A stretch of 64,000 nucleotides of DNA from Carallia brachiata (GCA_021464245.1 JADCRB010000013.1:7910895-7974894), one strand, 5' to 3'; shown: positions 38,085-55,577, counted from the first letter of the stretch. The notes: generated from the sequence alone by a model not told the origin. A program made the numbers and translations.

Positions 38085-38962
38085 GATTTTTTTTTTTCAC
38101 GATTTTACCCATTTAATTAGAATTTGACCATGTTTATCACCAGTTATGACCATGCCAGTATGATTGAACCAGATCAGAGATCCAATTAGTGTCCCATTTT
38201 TATAATCCGACCAATTATTATGGCAACTATAGCAAGTAGCAATGATATTCTTGAAACGTTAAGCAAATCCAGTAGCTGCGCACGTGCTGCCTCGAGAAGT
38301 AGCGGAGAACAGGCAGTATCCAAATGATGCTAGCCATCAACGCAGAGGCTCAACCGTCCTACAGAAACCAAATGCTGTCTGCAGATGACGAGATCGACCG
38401 AGGCCATGTCTTCCATTATTTCATAGTCTTGAAAATAAGCTGAGAAGAAAACGGAGTTGCCCTGCCGTGGCTCAACATGCAAACAATCGTGGCAGAGGAG
38501 TCCGTTTGGTCAGATGGCATCCGATTCCAAATTCATGTAGGCAACTTACCAATGGGCATGTAAAAAGTTCAAGTTGACTTACTGACTATTTTCTCTTCGG
38601 ATTAAAGAAAAAAAGGGGTAAAAAAAAAACTCGTTATGTGCCTGCAATATAATAAGCTACCACCAAAGTAATCAATGAGACACATAAAAAAAAAAAAACA
38701 AATTTCGGTCCCATGTACAAAATAGCTGTCTTCCATCCCTCTCTGTGATGAAGATAACGAGTAAACAAAAGCGGTACAAGGAAAAGGAGGAGGAATGCAT
38801 GAACAAAAGCTCAACAATTCCAAGATGATTGCGCTGTTCAAACCAACAAAGTAAACGAAGAGCAAACAGCAAGGCAAGCAGCTTTCAAATTTCTGATGCA
38901 ATCAGCATAATTGCTATATAGTCATTTAGGGGTTTGCTAAGATTGGAGAATGAGATATGAAA
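38085..38962. repeat. CDKA 3'-flank block, duplicated at 57885-59020
   Basis: Sequence just beyond the CDKA stop codon that recurs in the same orientation about 20 kb away. Shared stretches include TTTTTATAATCCGACCAATT, GACGAGATCGAC, GAGGCCATGTC, GGCAGAGGAGTCC and GAAGATAACGA. No coding function recognised in either copy. Confidence 0.75.
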
Positions 38963-44058
<5,096 letters not shown>

Positions 44059-44994
44059 CGAGTCTGGGTAGGTCAAACACCTCTCCGCATCAAGCCAACA
44101 AAAATGACAGCCAATTTCAGTACTAAATACTTTAAAAACAAGGGGAGAAAAAAAAGCCCAAATTAAGTAGTCACCAAAAACCAACGTAATTCAGACCAGT
44201 AACTTAATCTTAAAACAAAAGTTTAAAAACAAAAACAAAAACAGGCAAATGGAAAATGGCTACATTGTTAATAGGAAAGGCATCAAAAAAAAGGGGAAAA
44301 ATAGTTGTTTGAATGTTACCAAGGTAGACCAGCAGGAAAGCAAGCAAGCAAGCAAATCTGTTCTTCTACTGCTTGCCAGTTGTCAGTCAGAGTACAAGTA
44401 GCATCCACATTCTTCACCGATCGGACCCCAATGTTCTCACAGTCACAAGTCGATGAAGGTGCAAGAAAGAATATCTTAGGGTTTAAACAAACAGAAAAGC
44501 AAGTAAGAAATTTAGATTTTTTTTTTTCGTTTATATATATATATATATATAATTACTAAAGTTTCTTTTTATTGACCAACAAAAAATTCACAATCAAAAT
44601 TTCATTAATGGGAATTAAAGTTTTAAATCAATCAAATAAGAATTTTATATATGTGTGTGTTTTATGTTTACAATATATGTAAGTAAATAAAATTGAAATT
44701 TAAAAAAATCTTAACTCTTTTCTCGATTTTTTATATATTTATAAATTAAAAATAATATTAAAATATTTTATAACGATGAAAACTTCATTATAATCAAATT
44801 AATATTTTATAAATCAATTAATATAAATTTAATTTCAATCAAATAAGAATTATGTTGGTTAATATATTCTTATTTTAATTATAATTAAATTTTTATAATT
44901 TTAAAATTTTATATTTAAATAAAATAATCAAAATAAAGTAAAAAATATTCTTGAATCCTCCTTTTCAAAAAAAAAAATTAAAGATTAAAATCTC
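44059..44994. other. CDKA promoter/leader region, then AT-rich spacer
   Basis: The first 400 bp probably hold the CDKA leader and promoter, with A-rich runs and (GCAA)n-like repeats near 44340. From about 44560 the DNA is very AT-rich. The 44732-44850 part is similar in direct orientation to 50829-50950 on the other side of the MULE. Confidence 0.45.
44732..44850. repeat. AT-rich direct repeat, partner of 50829-50950
   Basis: Shared order of words: ATAAATTAAAAATA, TTAAAATAT, ATTAATATAAATTTAATT. The pair brackets the Mutator-like element. Confidence 0.5.
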
Positions 44995-45003
44995 TTAAAT
45001 TTA
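44995..45003. repeat. MULE target-site duplication, left copy
   Basis: TTAAATTTA immediately outside the left terminal inverted repeat. The same 9 bp recurs at 50578-50586. Confidence 0.8.
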
Positions 45004-45237
45004 GAGATAAGTTCATAATTAGGTTAGTAATATCGCATTTGGTCAAATAAGGTCACTAAAAAAAAATTTGGCCAAATAGAGTCAAAAAGTTTACAAATCG
45101 GGTCAAATCAGGTTTTCCGTCTCTATTGACGTTATCTGCTAACGTAGATTGCTACGTGGCATATGACGTGGTGATAAAGTCAATTAATGAACAAAATTAT
45201 TTCTACCCGTACCATGCCAATGTGGCTCGTCACAAAG
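45004..45237 (+). repeat. MULE left terminal inverted repeat
   Basis: Inverted match to 50344-50577. The differences I saw are a few substitutions and single-base indels, then loss of similarity after CACAAAG. It contains ACGTGGCATATGACGTGG. Confidence 0.88.
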
Positions 45238-45835
45238 CACGAAGCGCAGAAAAATTTGAGGAAAAAAATCTAAAACCCGATCGGATTAACCCATTTTCAT
45301 TCGGATCTCAATAGCTTTTTGCATGAACTCTTTCAATCGAAAAATTAAAGATTGAAGCCTAAAAGAGTCAGTCACCGTTGAAGAGAATCAAAGAGCAGAC
45401 AAACCCCAATCGTTATCCACCGTTGAAGAGCAAATGAACCCCCTATCAAAGACCACTAGGAAAGCGACCTGAAAAGTCCCTCGTCGATGTCGTTACCTCT
45501 GATTTAGGTGCGTTTGTCAGTTAATATGTTTGTTAAAAATGGAATTGCTTTGGAGCATGGAATCAGTTTTTTCGTTACTTTTGAATTTGCTTTCACCAAA
45601 GTTATGTTTTAATTATTTATTGAAAAAGCGAGGATTAGATGGACCACTTCAATAAAAATTAAATATATATTTATTTAATTTTTTTTTTTTGCTTTAAACT
45701 TCAAAAAAAAAAAAAAGACTTTACACTTTTCTTGTTTTGTGTACGTGAAGATGTAGACAACAAGATGTTAATGCTTTTTTTTTTTGGTCTTTGGTCGTGT
45801 GTTGCTGTTTTTGAATTTTTAAATTTTTAAGCAGG

Positions 45836-48800
45836 ATGGCTATGAAGGATGTTGATGGGATAATATCTCTTATCTGTGGTGGGACCTTTGAGCATGACCC
45901 AGATGTTGCTTATAAGGGGGGCATAATGCATGATATATATATATATATAAATGATGTTGACAGGTTCAATGTGTTTGACATTAAATACAATGCTAATTGG
46001 TTGATTAGGGGGGACTCAAATAAGGAGAATAGAATTAAGAATTTGTTCTACAGAATACCTGGAATGACATTGGGTGTAGGCCTGACGGATTTAAAAACTG
46101 ATAGTGATTTCCTTGCCATGATTAAGTACATGCTGAAGAGTGAGAACAAAAAAATAGTGTTATGTTGAGCATATTGGGGATGTGGACTTGGATGTAATGA
46201 GGGCTAGGAGCTTATTAGATAATGATGTAGACCTTTTTGACTTTCCTTTTGAAATAGTGGAAGGAACCAAAACAAGTGTTAAGTTTATTGATAATGATGT
46301 TGCTGATGGGGAAATTTGGCATATGTCTAAAGTAACAGGTCTAGGTATGTCATTGGAAGGTAAAAGTGGTCGCACTGCTATAAATACTAACCACACAGGA
46401 ATAGAAAGTGAGGGCATTGATTGTTACCATGATGAGGCATGTGAAGTACAAAATGAAGAGTCAACTGACCTTAAGGATGGTGAGGAAGATGCAAATCTAA
46501 ATGGAAGTTCATTTGTGGATGTTCCTGTCAAAGAAACTTATAACAAACACCAAAGAAATGAAGATGAAGCTCCTGGTGAGTGTGATGATGAAGAAAGTGA
46601 TGATATTGATGAACTTGAGTATGCACAAATGCATGTAGAGGGGTTGTCTGATGATGATGAAGAGCTAGTGGAGGCGAGAATAGAGATTAAAAACTTCTAC
46701 ACTGGTGGAAATAAAAGCAAAACAGATGACAAAGCAAACAAGGGCAAAAAGAAAGTGGACTTTGAAGTTGATGATGGTTGTGAAACTGAGTATTTTGACT
46801 CAGATGAAGATGGGAGCTATGATTCAAGTGCATCTGATGAAGATGATGCTGTAAGACACAAGAGTTATGCTCCTGTGTATGATGTTCATTCAAAAAACCC
46901 AAAATTCTGCATAGGGATGAAGTTTAGTGATGCAAGAGTTCAAGGATGCACTTACCAAGTATTCTATAGCCAATAGGGTTGAAATTGGCTATAGGAAAGC
47001 TGGAATCTTGTTAGAGCCTATTGCACTGCACCAAACTGCCCATGGAAGATCACCGGTGCCCTTTCTACAAAACAGGTGTTTCGAGTGGCCAGACTTTCAG
47101 ATGAAGATCACACATGTGCAAGGGTGTTCAAAAATAGAAGAGCAACAGGTAAGTGGCTGGCTGATAATTTATTCCACAACATGAGTGGAATTGCTACCAT
47201 GAAATATTCAGATATGCAACAAATGTGCAAGGACCAGCTTAGGTTAGATGTATCTTATGGAAAAATGAAGAGAGTAAGGAAGCTTGTCATTGAGAAGTTT
47301 GCTGGAAACCTAAATGAAGAGTATGCAAGGCTTTGTGATTATAGGTTGGAGATTTTGAGATCCAATCCAGGTAGCACGGTAATTCTGATACCCATAAGCC
47401 AGCCTTTGGCAAAGGGTTGCCCATATTTGATTGTCTTTATATTGCTTATGGATGTTGCAAGGAGGGGTTCATTAAGTGTTGCAGGAAGATGATAGGTCTA
47501 GATGGTGCATTCTTAAAGGGTCCTGTGAAGGGTGTAGTTTTGTCAGCCATTGGTAGGGATGCTAACAACCAGATGTACCCGATTGCGTGGGCTGTTGTAG
47601 AGGCAGAGACAATTGCTACCTGGACTTGGTTTGTAAGGTTGCTGAAAAAGGACCTATGCATGCTGCAAGGTGAAGGTTGGGGAGTTGCTGACAAGCATCC
47701 GGTGAGCAATATGCACTTATTTTAGTTGAGTGTTTATTCCATATTATGTATTGAATTTCAAATAATTTTTTTATATGATGCTGCTTTTGGATATTGACTA
47801 TGCAGGGTATTTGGCGAGCAGTAAAAGACGAGTTGCCAAAAGCAGAGCATCGTTTTTGTGCAAGGCACATATTTGCCAAATGGAGAGAACTTATAGAGGT
47901 GATGGATATGGGAAACAGTTCTGGAAGTGTGCCAAGGCCACAAATATACCTGATTTTGAAAAATTCATGTTGGAAATGAAGTTGATGAGTAAAGAAGCTC
48001 ATGATGAACTGATGAAAAACCCTCCAGATAAGTGGTGCAAAGCTTTTTTCAACACTGAACTGAAATGCGATATCGTGGATAATAACCTTTGTGAAGCATT
48101 CAATGGTAGGATTGTTGGCGCTAGAACAAAGTGTATTATCACAATGCTTAAAGAAATAAGGCTATTGGTTTTGAACAGGATTAGGAAAAATATGGAGATT
48201 TACAAGTGGAAGGATGGGGTAGGTGGTAGGATTAGGAAGAGGTTATTGGATGGAAGGGAAGCAAGTTTTGACTGTGAGGTTATATTTAATGGTTCAAATG
48301 GATATGAGGTAGTGCATTGGGGATCTAGACATATTGTTGATTTGCAGAAGAGGACTTGTTCATGTAGAGGATGGGATGTTTCTGGCATCCCCTATTGTCA
48401 TGCCATTAAATGCATTTTAACAAGAGGAGATGAAATGAAGACTTAACAATTATATTCACATGTGATGCAACCTCTTGCAGGTATGAAATTTTGGCCTAAA
48501 TCAGGAAAAGACCCCATTCAGCATCCTGCAATGAAGAGCAATAAAGGCAGACCAAAAGTACAAAGGATCAAAACAAATGGAGAGTCATATCCCCACACTG
48601 GAAAGATCTCTAAAAAAGGAACCATCATCACATGCAAGAGATGTTATCAAGTGGGACATAACCAGAGGACTTGTAAAAACGAGCCTACTCCACCACCTCC
48701 AAAACCTGTTAGACCTGTAAGCTTTTTCTCTAGCACGGAATATGTTTACTTCTATTAATTTGCTGGAACTTTAATAAATGCGTTGTGTTTATTACTTTTG

Positions 48801-49000
48801 ATTTTCTCATGTAGCCTAAAAGGAGCAAAATAGCAGCCCCTGTGCAGGTTAAAGAAACGAGTGGACCTAACAAAATCAGTCCACAGCAACTGCTTCACAA
48901 ACGGGACCAAATGCTAGAACAAGGATCTAGACAAAACTCTGTCTCTACATCGACTCTAGAGCCGAGAGATGGTGTATGCACCCAAGACATTACTGCATAG
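45836..49000 (+). pseudogene. MuDR-type MULE transposase, at least five frame breaks
   Basis: Starts at ATG 45836 after a possible leader intron acceptor. Pieces in order: N-terminal domain with YRIPGMTLGVGLTDL; a long acidic linker (DDEESDDIDELEYAQ); a MuDR DNA-binding-like region (FKDALTKYSIANRVEIGYR, CTAPNCPWKI); the MULE transposase core (MIGLDGAFLKGPVKGVVLSA, then AEHRFCARHIFAKW after an intron at about 47702-47805); a SWIM zinc finger (CSCRGWDVSGIPYCHA); and a CCHC knuckle (CKRCYQVGHNQRTCK). A final exon follows an intron at 48717-48814 and ends at TAG 49000. Frames change near 46160, 46935, 47000, 47413 and 47890, and probably near 48440. Most are explained by loss of 1-2 nt. Not functional as written. 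Confidence 0.88.
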
Positions 49001-49609
49001 GGAACCAGCTCTATGGTGTCATTAACTTTTGTTTTTGTTTATGGAAGCTCTTGAAACGTGGGCCACCTTTTGTTTGTGTTCAGTGAACCATTTGGAAATG
49101 TTACTTTATGGATGTTTTGGCACCTTTAAGACTTAATTGTATATTTTTTGGATGATGATCACATGGAAACAGTTCCATGCTTGGTTGGTGACTTTTAAAA
49201 AATTTTGCGCCATTTTTTTGGATGCTTTATCATAGACAACAGATTCCATGCTTTGTGACTTTTAAAACTTGTTGTTTGTCATTTTGTATCCATTGAATTT
49301 CTATCACTTTTTTCTCTTTCTTTAGTTTGCTATTTAAATGTTTATCACTTATTAGTTTTTTCACGCACACTTCTAAAGGCCAATAGATTCATTCATTTCT
49401 AGGTAACAAAAGCAGACAACAGGGGTCCATACTGGCTATTTGCCTACAACACTTACATTAAGCATCATTGCCATATATTAAGAGAAACAACACAATACTA
49501 GCAACTACAGAGCTCCACAGTCAGGCAAACTTATACACCATCCAACATTTAAGCTAAACCTTCTAATGTTGCTAAACCTCTATTCTAAACATCCTCATAA
49601 GTGGCCTTT

Positions 49610-50062
49610 TCATGCTTTGCACATAGTGCCAATTACTCTGTTCCCAACTTTTTCTTCTCCTTCTCCTACAATTGTAGTCACCAGTGCAGCAGCAACCAAT
49701 ATAAAGATGATCCAAGAGACAAGTAGCAAAATGATAAGGAATTTTGCTCGTTTTCTCATCCTTTTGGCTATATTCTCAGCATTACCAACTCGCCTCAGTA
49801 GCCCAGGTATGACTTGTCGTGACCTTTGACAAATTGGGGGGTCAATCCACTCAAAATAATCACATGCATCACGCTGCTGCACACCAAAGACATCCATTTC
49901 ACGTTTGCAAAATAAATGGTATAAATTTTTGAAAAAAAAATTAACAATTAGAGATAGACCTACTGGATAAAATGGGCACGCCCTAAATCGACGCCCGGGA
50001 TTTGTATCTGTCCACGACGTCTTAATTGTTGAGGACTCACTGCAATAGCACTCCATCGCCAT
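49610..50062 (-). CDS. GRF-type zinc finger plus transmembrane protein inside the MULE
   Basis: Two exons, 50062-49964 and 49876-49610, with a GT-AG intron of about 87 nt (CCA|GTAGGT to GTGCAG), give 121 aa. The start is the first ATG of MAMECYC. The first 45 residues form a GRF-type zinc finger: CYC, TSWTDTNPGRRFRACPFY, then CDYFEWID. A helical linker leads to a hydrophobic segment (FLIILLLVSWIIFILVAAAL, about 84-103), so it should be membrane-anchored. This resembles the plant proteins called At4g04775-like. It is convergent with the transposase and within the TIRs, so it moves with the element; whether it is a captured host gene or a standard second MULE gene is not resolved. The frame is intact, unlike the transposase. 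Confidence 0.72.
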   Translation of the reverse strand: MAMECYCSESSTIKTSWTDTNPGRRFRACPFYPVGLSLIVNFFFKNLYHLFCKREMDVFGVQQRDACDYFEWIDPPICQRSRQVIPGLLRRVGNAENIAKRMRKRAKFLIILLLVSWIIFILVAAALVTTIVGEGEEKVGNRVIGTMCKA

Positions 50063-50228
50063 CAGTTTCTTCTTTCTCCTCTTTCTCACTTCAGTTTAAA
50101 TTATAGAAACAACTCCATTGTTCGGAGCCTTTATTTTCACAATAGGTACAAATATCAACTTTATTTGGGCGGGTTTTCTTTTATTCTTTCCCGCCAATGA
50201 AATGTGGCTATAGAGAAAGAGAGAAATA

Positions 50229-50254
50229 GAGAGAGAGAGAGAGAGAGAGAGAGA
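50229..50254. repeat. (GA)n microsatellite inside the MULE
   Basis: GA run between the GRF ORF start and the right TIR. Confidence 0.85.
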
Positions 50255-50343
50255 GCATATATCAAAAACACTGACAGAAAGTTTAAGCTTTGGGGTATTG
50301 TACAGAAGTTAACTGTAGAAGATTTTTTTGAAGTTACTAACCT

Positions 50344-50577
50344 CTTTGTGACTGACCACGTTGGTACTTCTCGGTGGAAATAATTTTGTTCATTAATTGA
50401 CTTTATCACCACGTCATATGTCACGTAGCAATCTACGTTAGCAGATAACGTCAATAAGACGGAAAACTTGATTTGACCCGATTTGTAAACTTTCTGACTC
50501 TATTTGGCCAAATTTTTTTTTAGTGACCTTATTTGACCAAATGCGATAGTTACTAACCTAATTATGAACTTATCGCT
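50344..50577 (-). repeat. MULE right terminal inverted repeat
   Basis: Reverse complement of the left TIR. The ORF at 50161-50454 is mostly TIR sequence and is not a gene. Confidence 0.88.
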
Positions 50578-50586
50578 TTAAATTTA
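50578..50586. repeat. MULE target-site duplication, right copy
   Basis: TTAAATTTA, identical to 44995-45003. Confidence 0.8.
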
Positions 50587-51665
50587 CCTATATCATCTTA
50601 GAAAGATAAAACATCTAGGTTAAAGTTTAAAAAAAAAAAAAACTAATTCGAAATCTTTTTTTCCTAAAAATAAAAAAAATAAATTGTTAAAAAAATATCA
50701 ATAACTATCACATTGCACAGCCTATACTAATCATGGCATAAACCACACCTAGATAGGATTTTTTGTGCTCCTAATTTTTTGGGGCATTCAAGTTTTTCTT
50801 TCTTTATCATATGATAATTATTCATAAATTCGTAAATTAAAAATATTAAAATATCTTATAATTATCAAAATTTTATTAGAATAAGGACATAATTAGGATG
50901 CTATAAATTAATTAATATAAATTTAATTGTAATGAAATAAAGATTCTTTTTTTTAAAAGAAAAAAAGAACTATGCTAAAATTCCTCAAAAAAGAATAAAA
51001 AAAATACTCCTTATTCTTTCTTTTTTTAAAAGAAAATAGTTTCATTTTCTTAAAAAAGAATTAGGATTTCAATGATTATAATCTTTTTTAATATTGTATT
51101 AAAATTAAATTAAAATTTTTATTTCAATAAATTTCAAGATTTTTACTTGCATACGATCCTCGTTTTATATTACAAAAACACAACTATTGTTTACTTACAT
51201 TATTATTCTTTTATTTTTTTTAACTAGATTTCTCAATTTAAAGTTTTAGTTTTTTTATACAAACAACTTCTCATTAAGATTAGCACTAATAATTCATTAC
51301 AATAATTTTAGCCTTTTAATTATATTAAGAAGTTTGTTATTTTCTTTCAACTAATTTTCTTAAATAAAGCTCTTTGATTGGTATCTATTGATAATTGTTT
51401 AATTTCAATTTTTTGTATATTGTCTGTCTTTCTAATCTTTTGTTATAACTTTTTTTTCATCTGAGGACTCAGTTTCACCAATTTATCATGTTTTTTGTTT
51501 GTATCATTGTTATTATAATCAGATCGGACCGAAGTCTGACCGACAGGTCTAATTATCTATTATCTATTAAAACCAAAGGGTTTGTGAACCGGTCGGTCAG
51601 CTTGAAGCTAATAACGCGGCGGACTGAAAACGTGCCACATCGCCTTCAAGAAAATCAAACACTAA
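50587..51665. other. AT-rich spacer with repeated blocks
   Basis: No gene. 50829-50950 pairs with 44732-44850, and 51063-51420 resembles 54343-54650 in direct orientation (shared TAGATTTCTCAATTT-like words, GATAATTGT, AATTTTTTGT). Confidence 0.5.
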
Positions 51666-52791
51666 GGACCCATTTGGAGACGCTGTCAATTTTTTATTTC
51701 TGTTTTTTACTTTTTGTTTTTCTGTTTTTGCTGTTTACTGAATTTTTGTGCTGATTTCTGTCAATTTTGTTTTTTTCTATAAGAATAAAAAAGTAGATAG
51801 AAAAAGGATAGTAAGAGAAATGGTAAAAAGAATATGAATATAGAGAGAAAAATGGGGGAGAGAGAGAGGATAGAAAGAGAATGAGTATAGAGAATGGTAG
51901 AGAGAGAAAAAAGAGTGTAGAAAGAGAATGAGTACAGAGAATGACAGAAAGAGAAAGGGTAGAGAAAGAATGAGTAAGCAGAATAGTAGAGAGAGAAAAA
52001 TGAGAGAGAGAATGAGTAGAGAGAATTACAGAGAGAGAGAAGAGAGAGAGAGGGCGAGAAAAAGAATAAGTAAAGAGAATGATAGAGAGAGATGGTGGAG
52101 AGAGAATGAGTTGAGAGACTGGTAAAACAAGAAAAAAAAAGAGTCTGGATAGAGAGAGAATGAGTAAGAAAATAGTAAAGAGAAAAAAAGAAAGAGAGAG
52201 GGTAGAGAGGAATGGTAGAGTAAAAAAAAGGAGAGGGCATGTGGGTAGACAGAGAATGGTAGAGAAAAGAGAGAGAGAGAGAAGGCAGAGAGAGAATGAG
52301 TAGATAGAATGGTAGAACAAGAAAAGTGAGAGAGAATGGTAGAGAGAGAAAAATGAGAGAGAGAGAGAGAGTGGGTTGATGGATAATCAGTAAAGAGAAT
52401 GGTAGAAAGAGAAAATGGAGAGAGAGGGTAGAGAAAAAATAAGTAGAGAGAGAAAAGGAGATAGAGAGGATAGAGAGAGAATGGTAGAGATAGAAAAGGA
52501 GAGAGGGTAGAGAAAGAAAGAGTAGAGAGAGAAAATATATAGAAGGATAGAGAGAATGAGTAAAGAGAGATATGATAAAAAGGTTGGATAAAAAGAGAAA
52601 GTTGTGAGAGAAAGTATAGAAAAAGGAAGCGAAAAATAATATGGGAAAACTAATTTTTAATATTTTCCTAATTTTTTTTTAAAAAACACTTTTAACTTTT
52701 CAATAAAAAAAAATAAAATCAATATCAAATATATTTTTTATTTTTTATGAAAAATAAACGAAAAAGAAAAAACAAAATTGTTACCAGGGCC
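51666..52791. mobile_element. Polypurine-cored MITE, copy 2 (Tourist/Harbinger-like)
   Basis: The 1126-bp element is flanked by TAA (51663-51665 and 52792-52794). The left end GGACCCATTTGGAGACGC and the outer about 170 bp match copy 1, including ATAAGAATAAAAAAGTAGAT; the right end is GTTACCAGGGCC. The core (about 51790-52630) is again nearly all A and G on the plus strand with the same GAGAGAATGAGTA-like units but a different unit order. Both copies have the same orientation. Confidence 0.75.
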
Positions 52792-52794
52792 TAA

Positions 52795-53104
52795 AATGTG
52801 CTGTTGCTGTACTCGCTCCAAACCGGAGCAGTTGCATTTGAGAAGAGTGCTGCCACCGCTGCACCAAATCAACTTCTTTGCTAATAATATTCCTCTTGTA
52901 TATTAAAGCAAAACAAAGCGCGTGCTAATTGTGGTGGGCTGGTGTAATTCCCAAAGTTTAGTCTTGGACCTCGTACATCTTTCCCTTTTCAATTTTAAAG
53001 TTAAAAGATCATCTTTATTATAATTTTTTATTACATTATTTGCACCTTAAATATAAATTATATAATTTTGATCATGCATTAAACTTGAATGAAATTTTTT
53101 TAGA

Positions 53105-53135
<31 letters not shown>

Positions 53136-55577
53136 TATATGTAATAGTGTGTTTTCTGTTCAAGTTATTTACATGTCTTAATATATTAATTTTTTTTAAT
53201 TTTACCTATCGATAAATTATAAATTATATACATTAAATCTACAAATATAAGTATTCAAATATATATATATATATAATACTTAGATATCTTATATAATATT
53301 TTAATTTATATGTTAATATTATATATATAATATTTATAAATATTTAATTTATATATATATTATTAAATATTAATTTTACTGACCTAATTGGAGTTAAACC
53401 GATTGAATTTTAAACTTGTAAACTTTTCTATTCAATAACCAATATAATTCTTAAAACATTGGATTGCATACTAACCTAAATCCTTGCAGCGTAAAAAATC
53501 GAGGGCTCTATGGCTGGCTGCTAAAACATAAACACAATAATATTGGTCAAAATTCCGGTAATTTTTACAAGAAAAAAAAAAAAGGGTCTTTGATTAATAT
53601 TTATTGACAATTGTTGGATTTTAGCTCATTACAATTTACACGCATAAATTTCTTTATTGGCGTTGACGATCGTGCAATGCAAGGCTCTCTTATTTGGCAG
53701 GACACAACTCACAAGATAAGACTCAACAGTAAAATTTTGCAGCTTTCGCTAATTTCCGGCGGCACTCGGCTGTATCCGGCATCGAGTCAAAGAGTTTTAG
53801 GGTGGCTCATTATACTGCACAACTAGATCTTCACCTCATTATTTAGTAATTTAGAAAAAAATATTAAATTAATTGAATTAATGAAAAGCTTAATACAATA
53901 AATTAATTCAGATATAAAATATTAGAAAAAGTTTGGGAGGCCCTTAAGATATCTCGATTTTTGTCTCGAAATATATGAAAAAAATAATTAATTATTAACT
54001 TTTTGTAACTGTTGTGATAAAAAATAAGTAACAAAAAATAAAGTGATAATTTATTTTAATTTTTTATTATTCTTTTTTTAATAGAGTTATAAAAAATTGA
54101 CAATTAATTACTCTTTATATACATTAAAATAAAACTGAGGACAAATTTGTATGGCTCCCAAACCAACCCCTAAAATATTATACACTTTGAAACCAGACTT
54201 ACCTCGACCTTGGTTTCTCATCTGGTTTTTTTTTTTTTGGGGTTGTTTCTATAATTATAGCTACCTTAAATTAAGGTTAAACATCTGTTATTGTCCTTAA
54301 GTAGCTTTTATTAGCAGTGTCGAAGATTTACCTTTGGATAAATTAGGATTTTAATAATTATAATACTTCTCAGTGTTCCAAATAAATTGAAGATTTTCAT
54401 ATGCAGACAATGTTTTTTTCATATAATAAAAGCACAAATATCTTTACTTATATTATTTTAATTTTGTTCTCTTTTAATTAAATTTCTCAATTTCATATTT
54501 TAACTTTTTCATTCAACAATTTTCTGATCAAGGTTAGTGCTTATAATTATTACAGTTATTTTAGGACTTATTGATGATTTTCTTTTTACTGATTTTTTTA
54601 TAGAGACGTCTTTGATAAGTTCCTATTGATAATTGTCTGATTTTTAATTTTTTGTTTGATTGTTTTATTATAGTTTAATTTTAGAATCAATCAAACAACC
54701 AATATGAAAAGTGTAATACACACAAATAACGCATAAAATATAATAATCAATATGTGTGTAATTACAAAATGTAAAACTAACCAATTAAAACAAAAAAATT
54801 ATTATGCATACGCATCGGGTTATTTTCCAGTTTTCTTAAAAAGTTTACAAAATTCCTGAAAAAATAACACTCAATATTAAAATGACCTTTTTTTTCTTTT
54901 AACAAAATAAAGTAAAAATAAATTGTAAAAAAAAATTCAATAAACTTGTGAATCACGCGAGTCTATTATTAATTTATAGGTAATTGAAATATAAGTAAAA
55001 CTACGTGGGTATATTTAGTAAGATATACGAGAAAAACGTAATTAATTTAACAGTTTTTTTATTTTTTAAATTTTTAAAATTTAATACTTCATTCATGATC
55101 CAATGGTTTACATTTCTACATGTCTACTGCCTTTTTACGGTTGTGTGACAAAAAAAAAATTCTGTTAAAATATATAGTAACGTCCAAGCCTAGGCAAGAT
55201 GACGATTATCCTAAAGCTGCCCGTGTTGTGCCTGCACATTGAAGACGCGAGAAATTCAGGCATTTATGCGTCTTTTTCTATATGCATGACGACGGCTGAG
55301 GTAATTAAGGATGCGGCAAAATGATTCCGTTGACAACAAGGTGAAAAAGGACACACAATAGCATATAGAATATCAATAGCTCATGCTTGTGGAATTCATT
55401 CGTTGGTTCGTTCATTCATTCATTCATTCAGGCTTGGCTTTTTTGTATTTGTATTTTGCAGGAAAGCATATATGTAGCCGACTTAAGACATGATCATATA
55501 CTGCCATGCCATTGCCATCACATCTTCGTCCCCAAAAGAAAAGAAATAACAACGAAAGAAAGAAAGGAAAAATAAAA
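52795..55577. other. AT-rich intergenic region
   Basis: Contains (TA)n(CA)n microsatellites at 53107-53143 and 53259-53275, a possible transposon scrap at 53372-53475, and the 54343-54650 repeat. The final part is the presumed promoter of the GH18 gene, with (CATT)n near 55412-55430. No other gene seen. Confidence 0.5.
54343..54660. repeat. Diverged direct repeat of 51063-51420
   Basis: Same order of words over about 300 bp, including TTCTCAATTT, GGTTAGTGC/GATTAGCAC and TTTGAT.AGT.CCTATTGATAATTGT-like segments. Origin unknown. Confidence 0.45.

Larger units (their letters stand above)
45004..50577. mobile_element. Complete Mutator-like element (MULE)
   Basis: The 5574-bp element has terminal inverted repeats of about 234 bp (45004-45237 and 50344-50577, about 90 percent or more alike over the first 215 bp by eye) and a perfect 9-bp TSD, TTAAATTTA. 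It carries a plus-strand MuDR-type transposase with several frame breaks and, on the minus strand, a convergent GRF zinc-finger ORF. Convergent two-gene layout is like maize MuDR (mudrA/mudrB), although the second gene here is unrelated to mudrB as far as I can tell. TIRs are GAGATAAGTTCATAATTAGG and its near copy. Confidence 0.92.
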
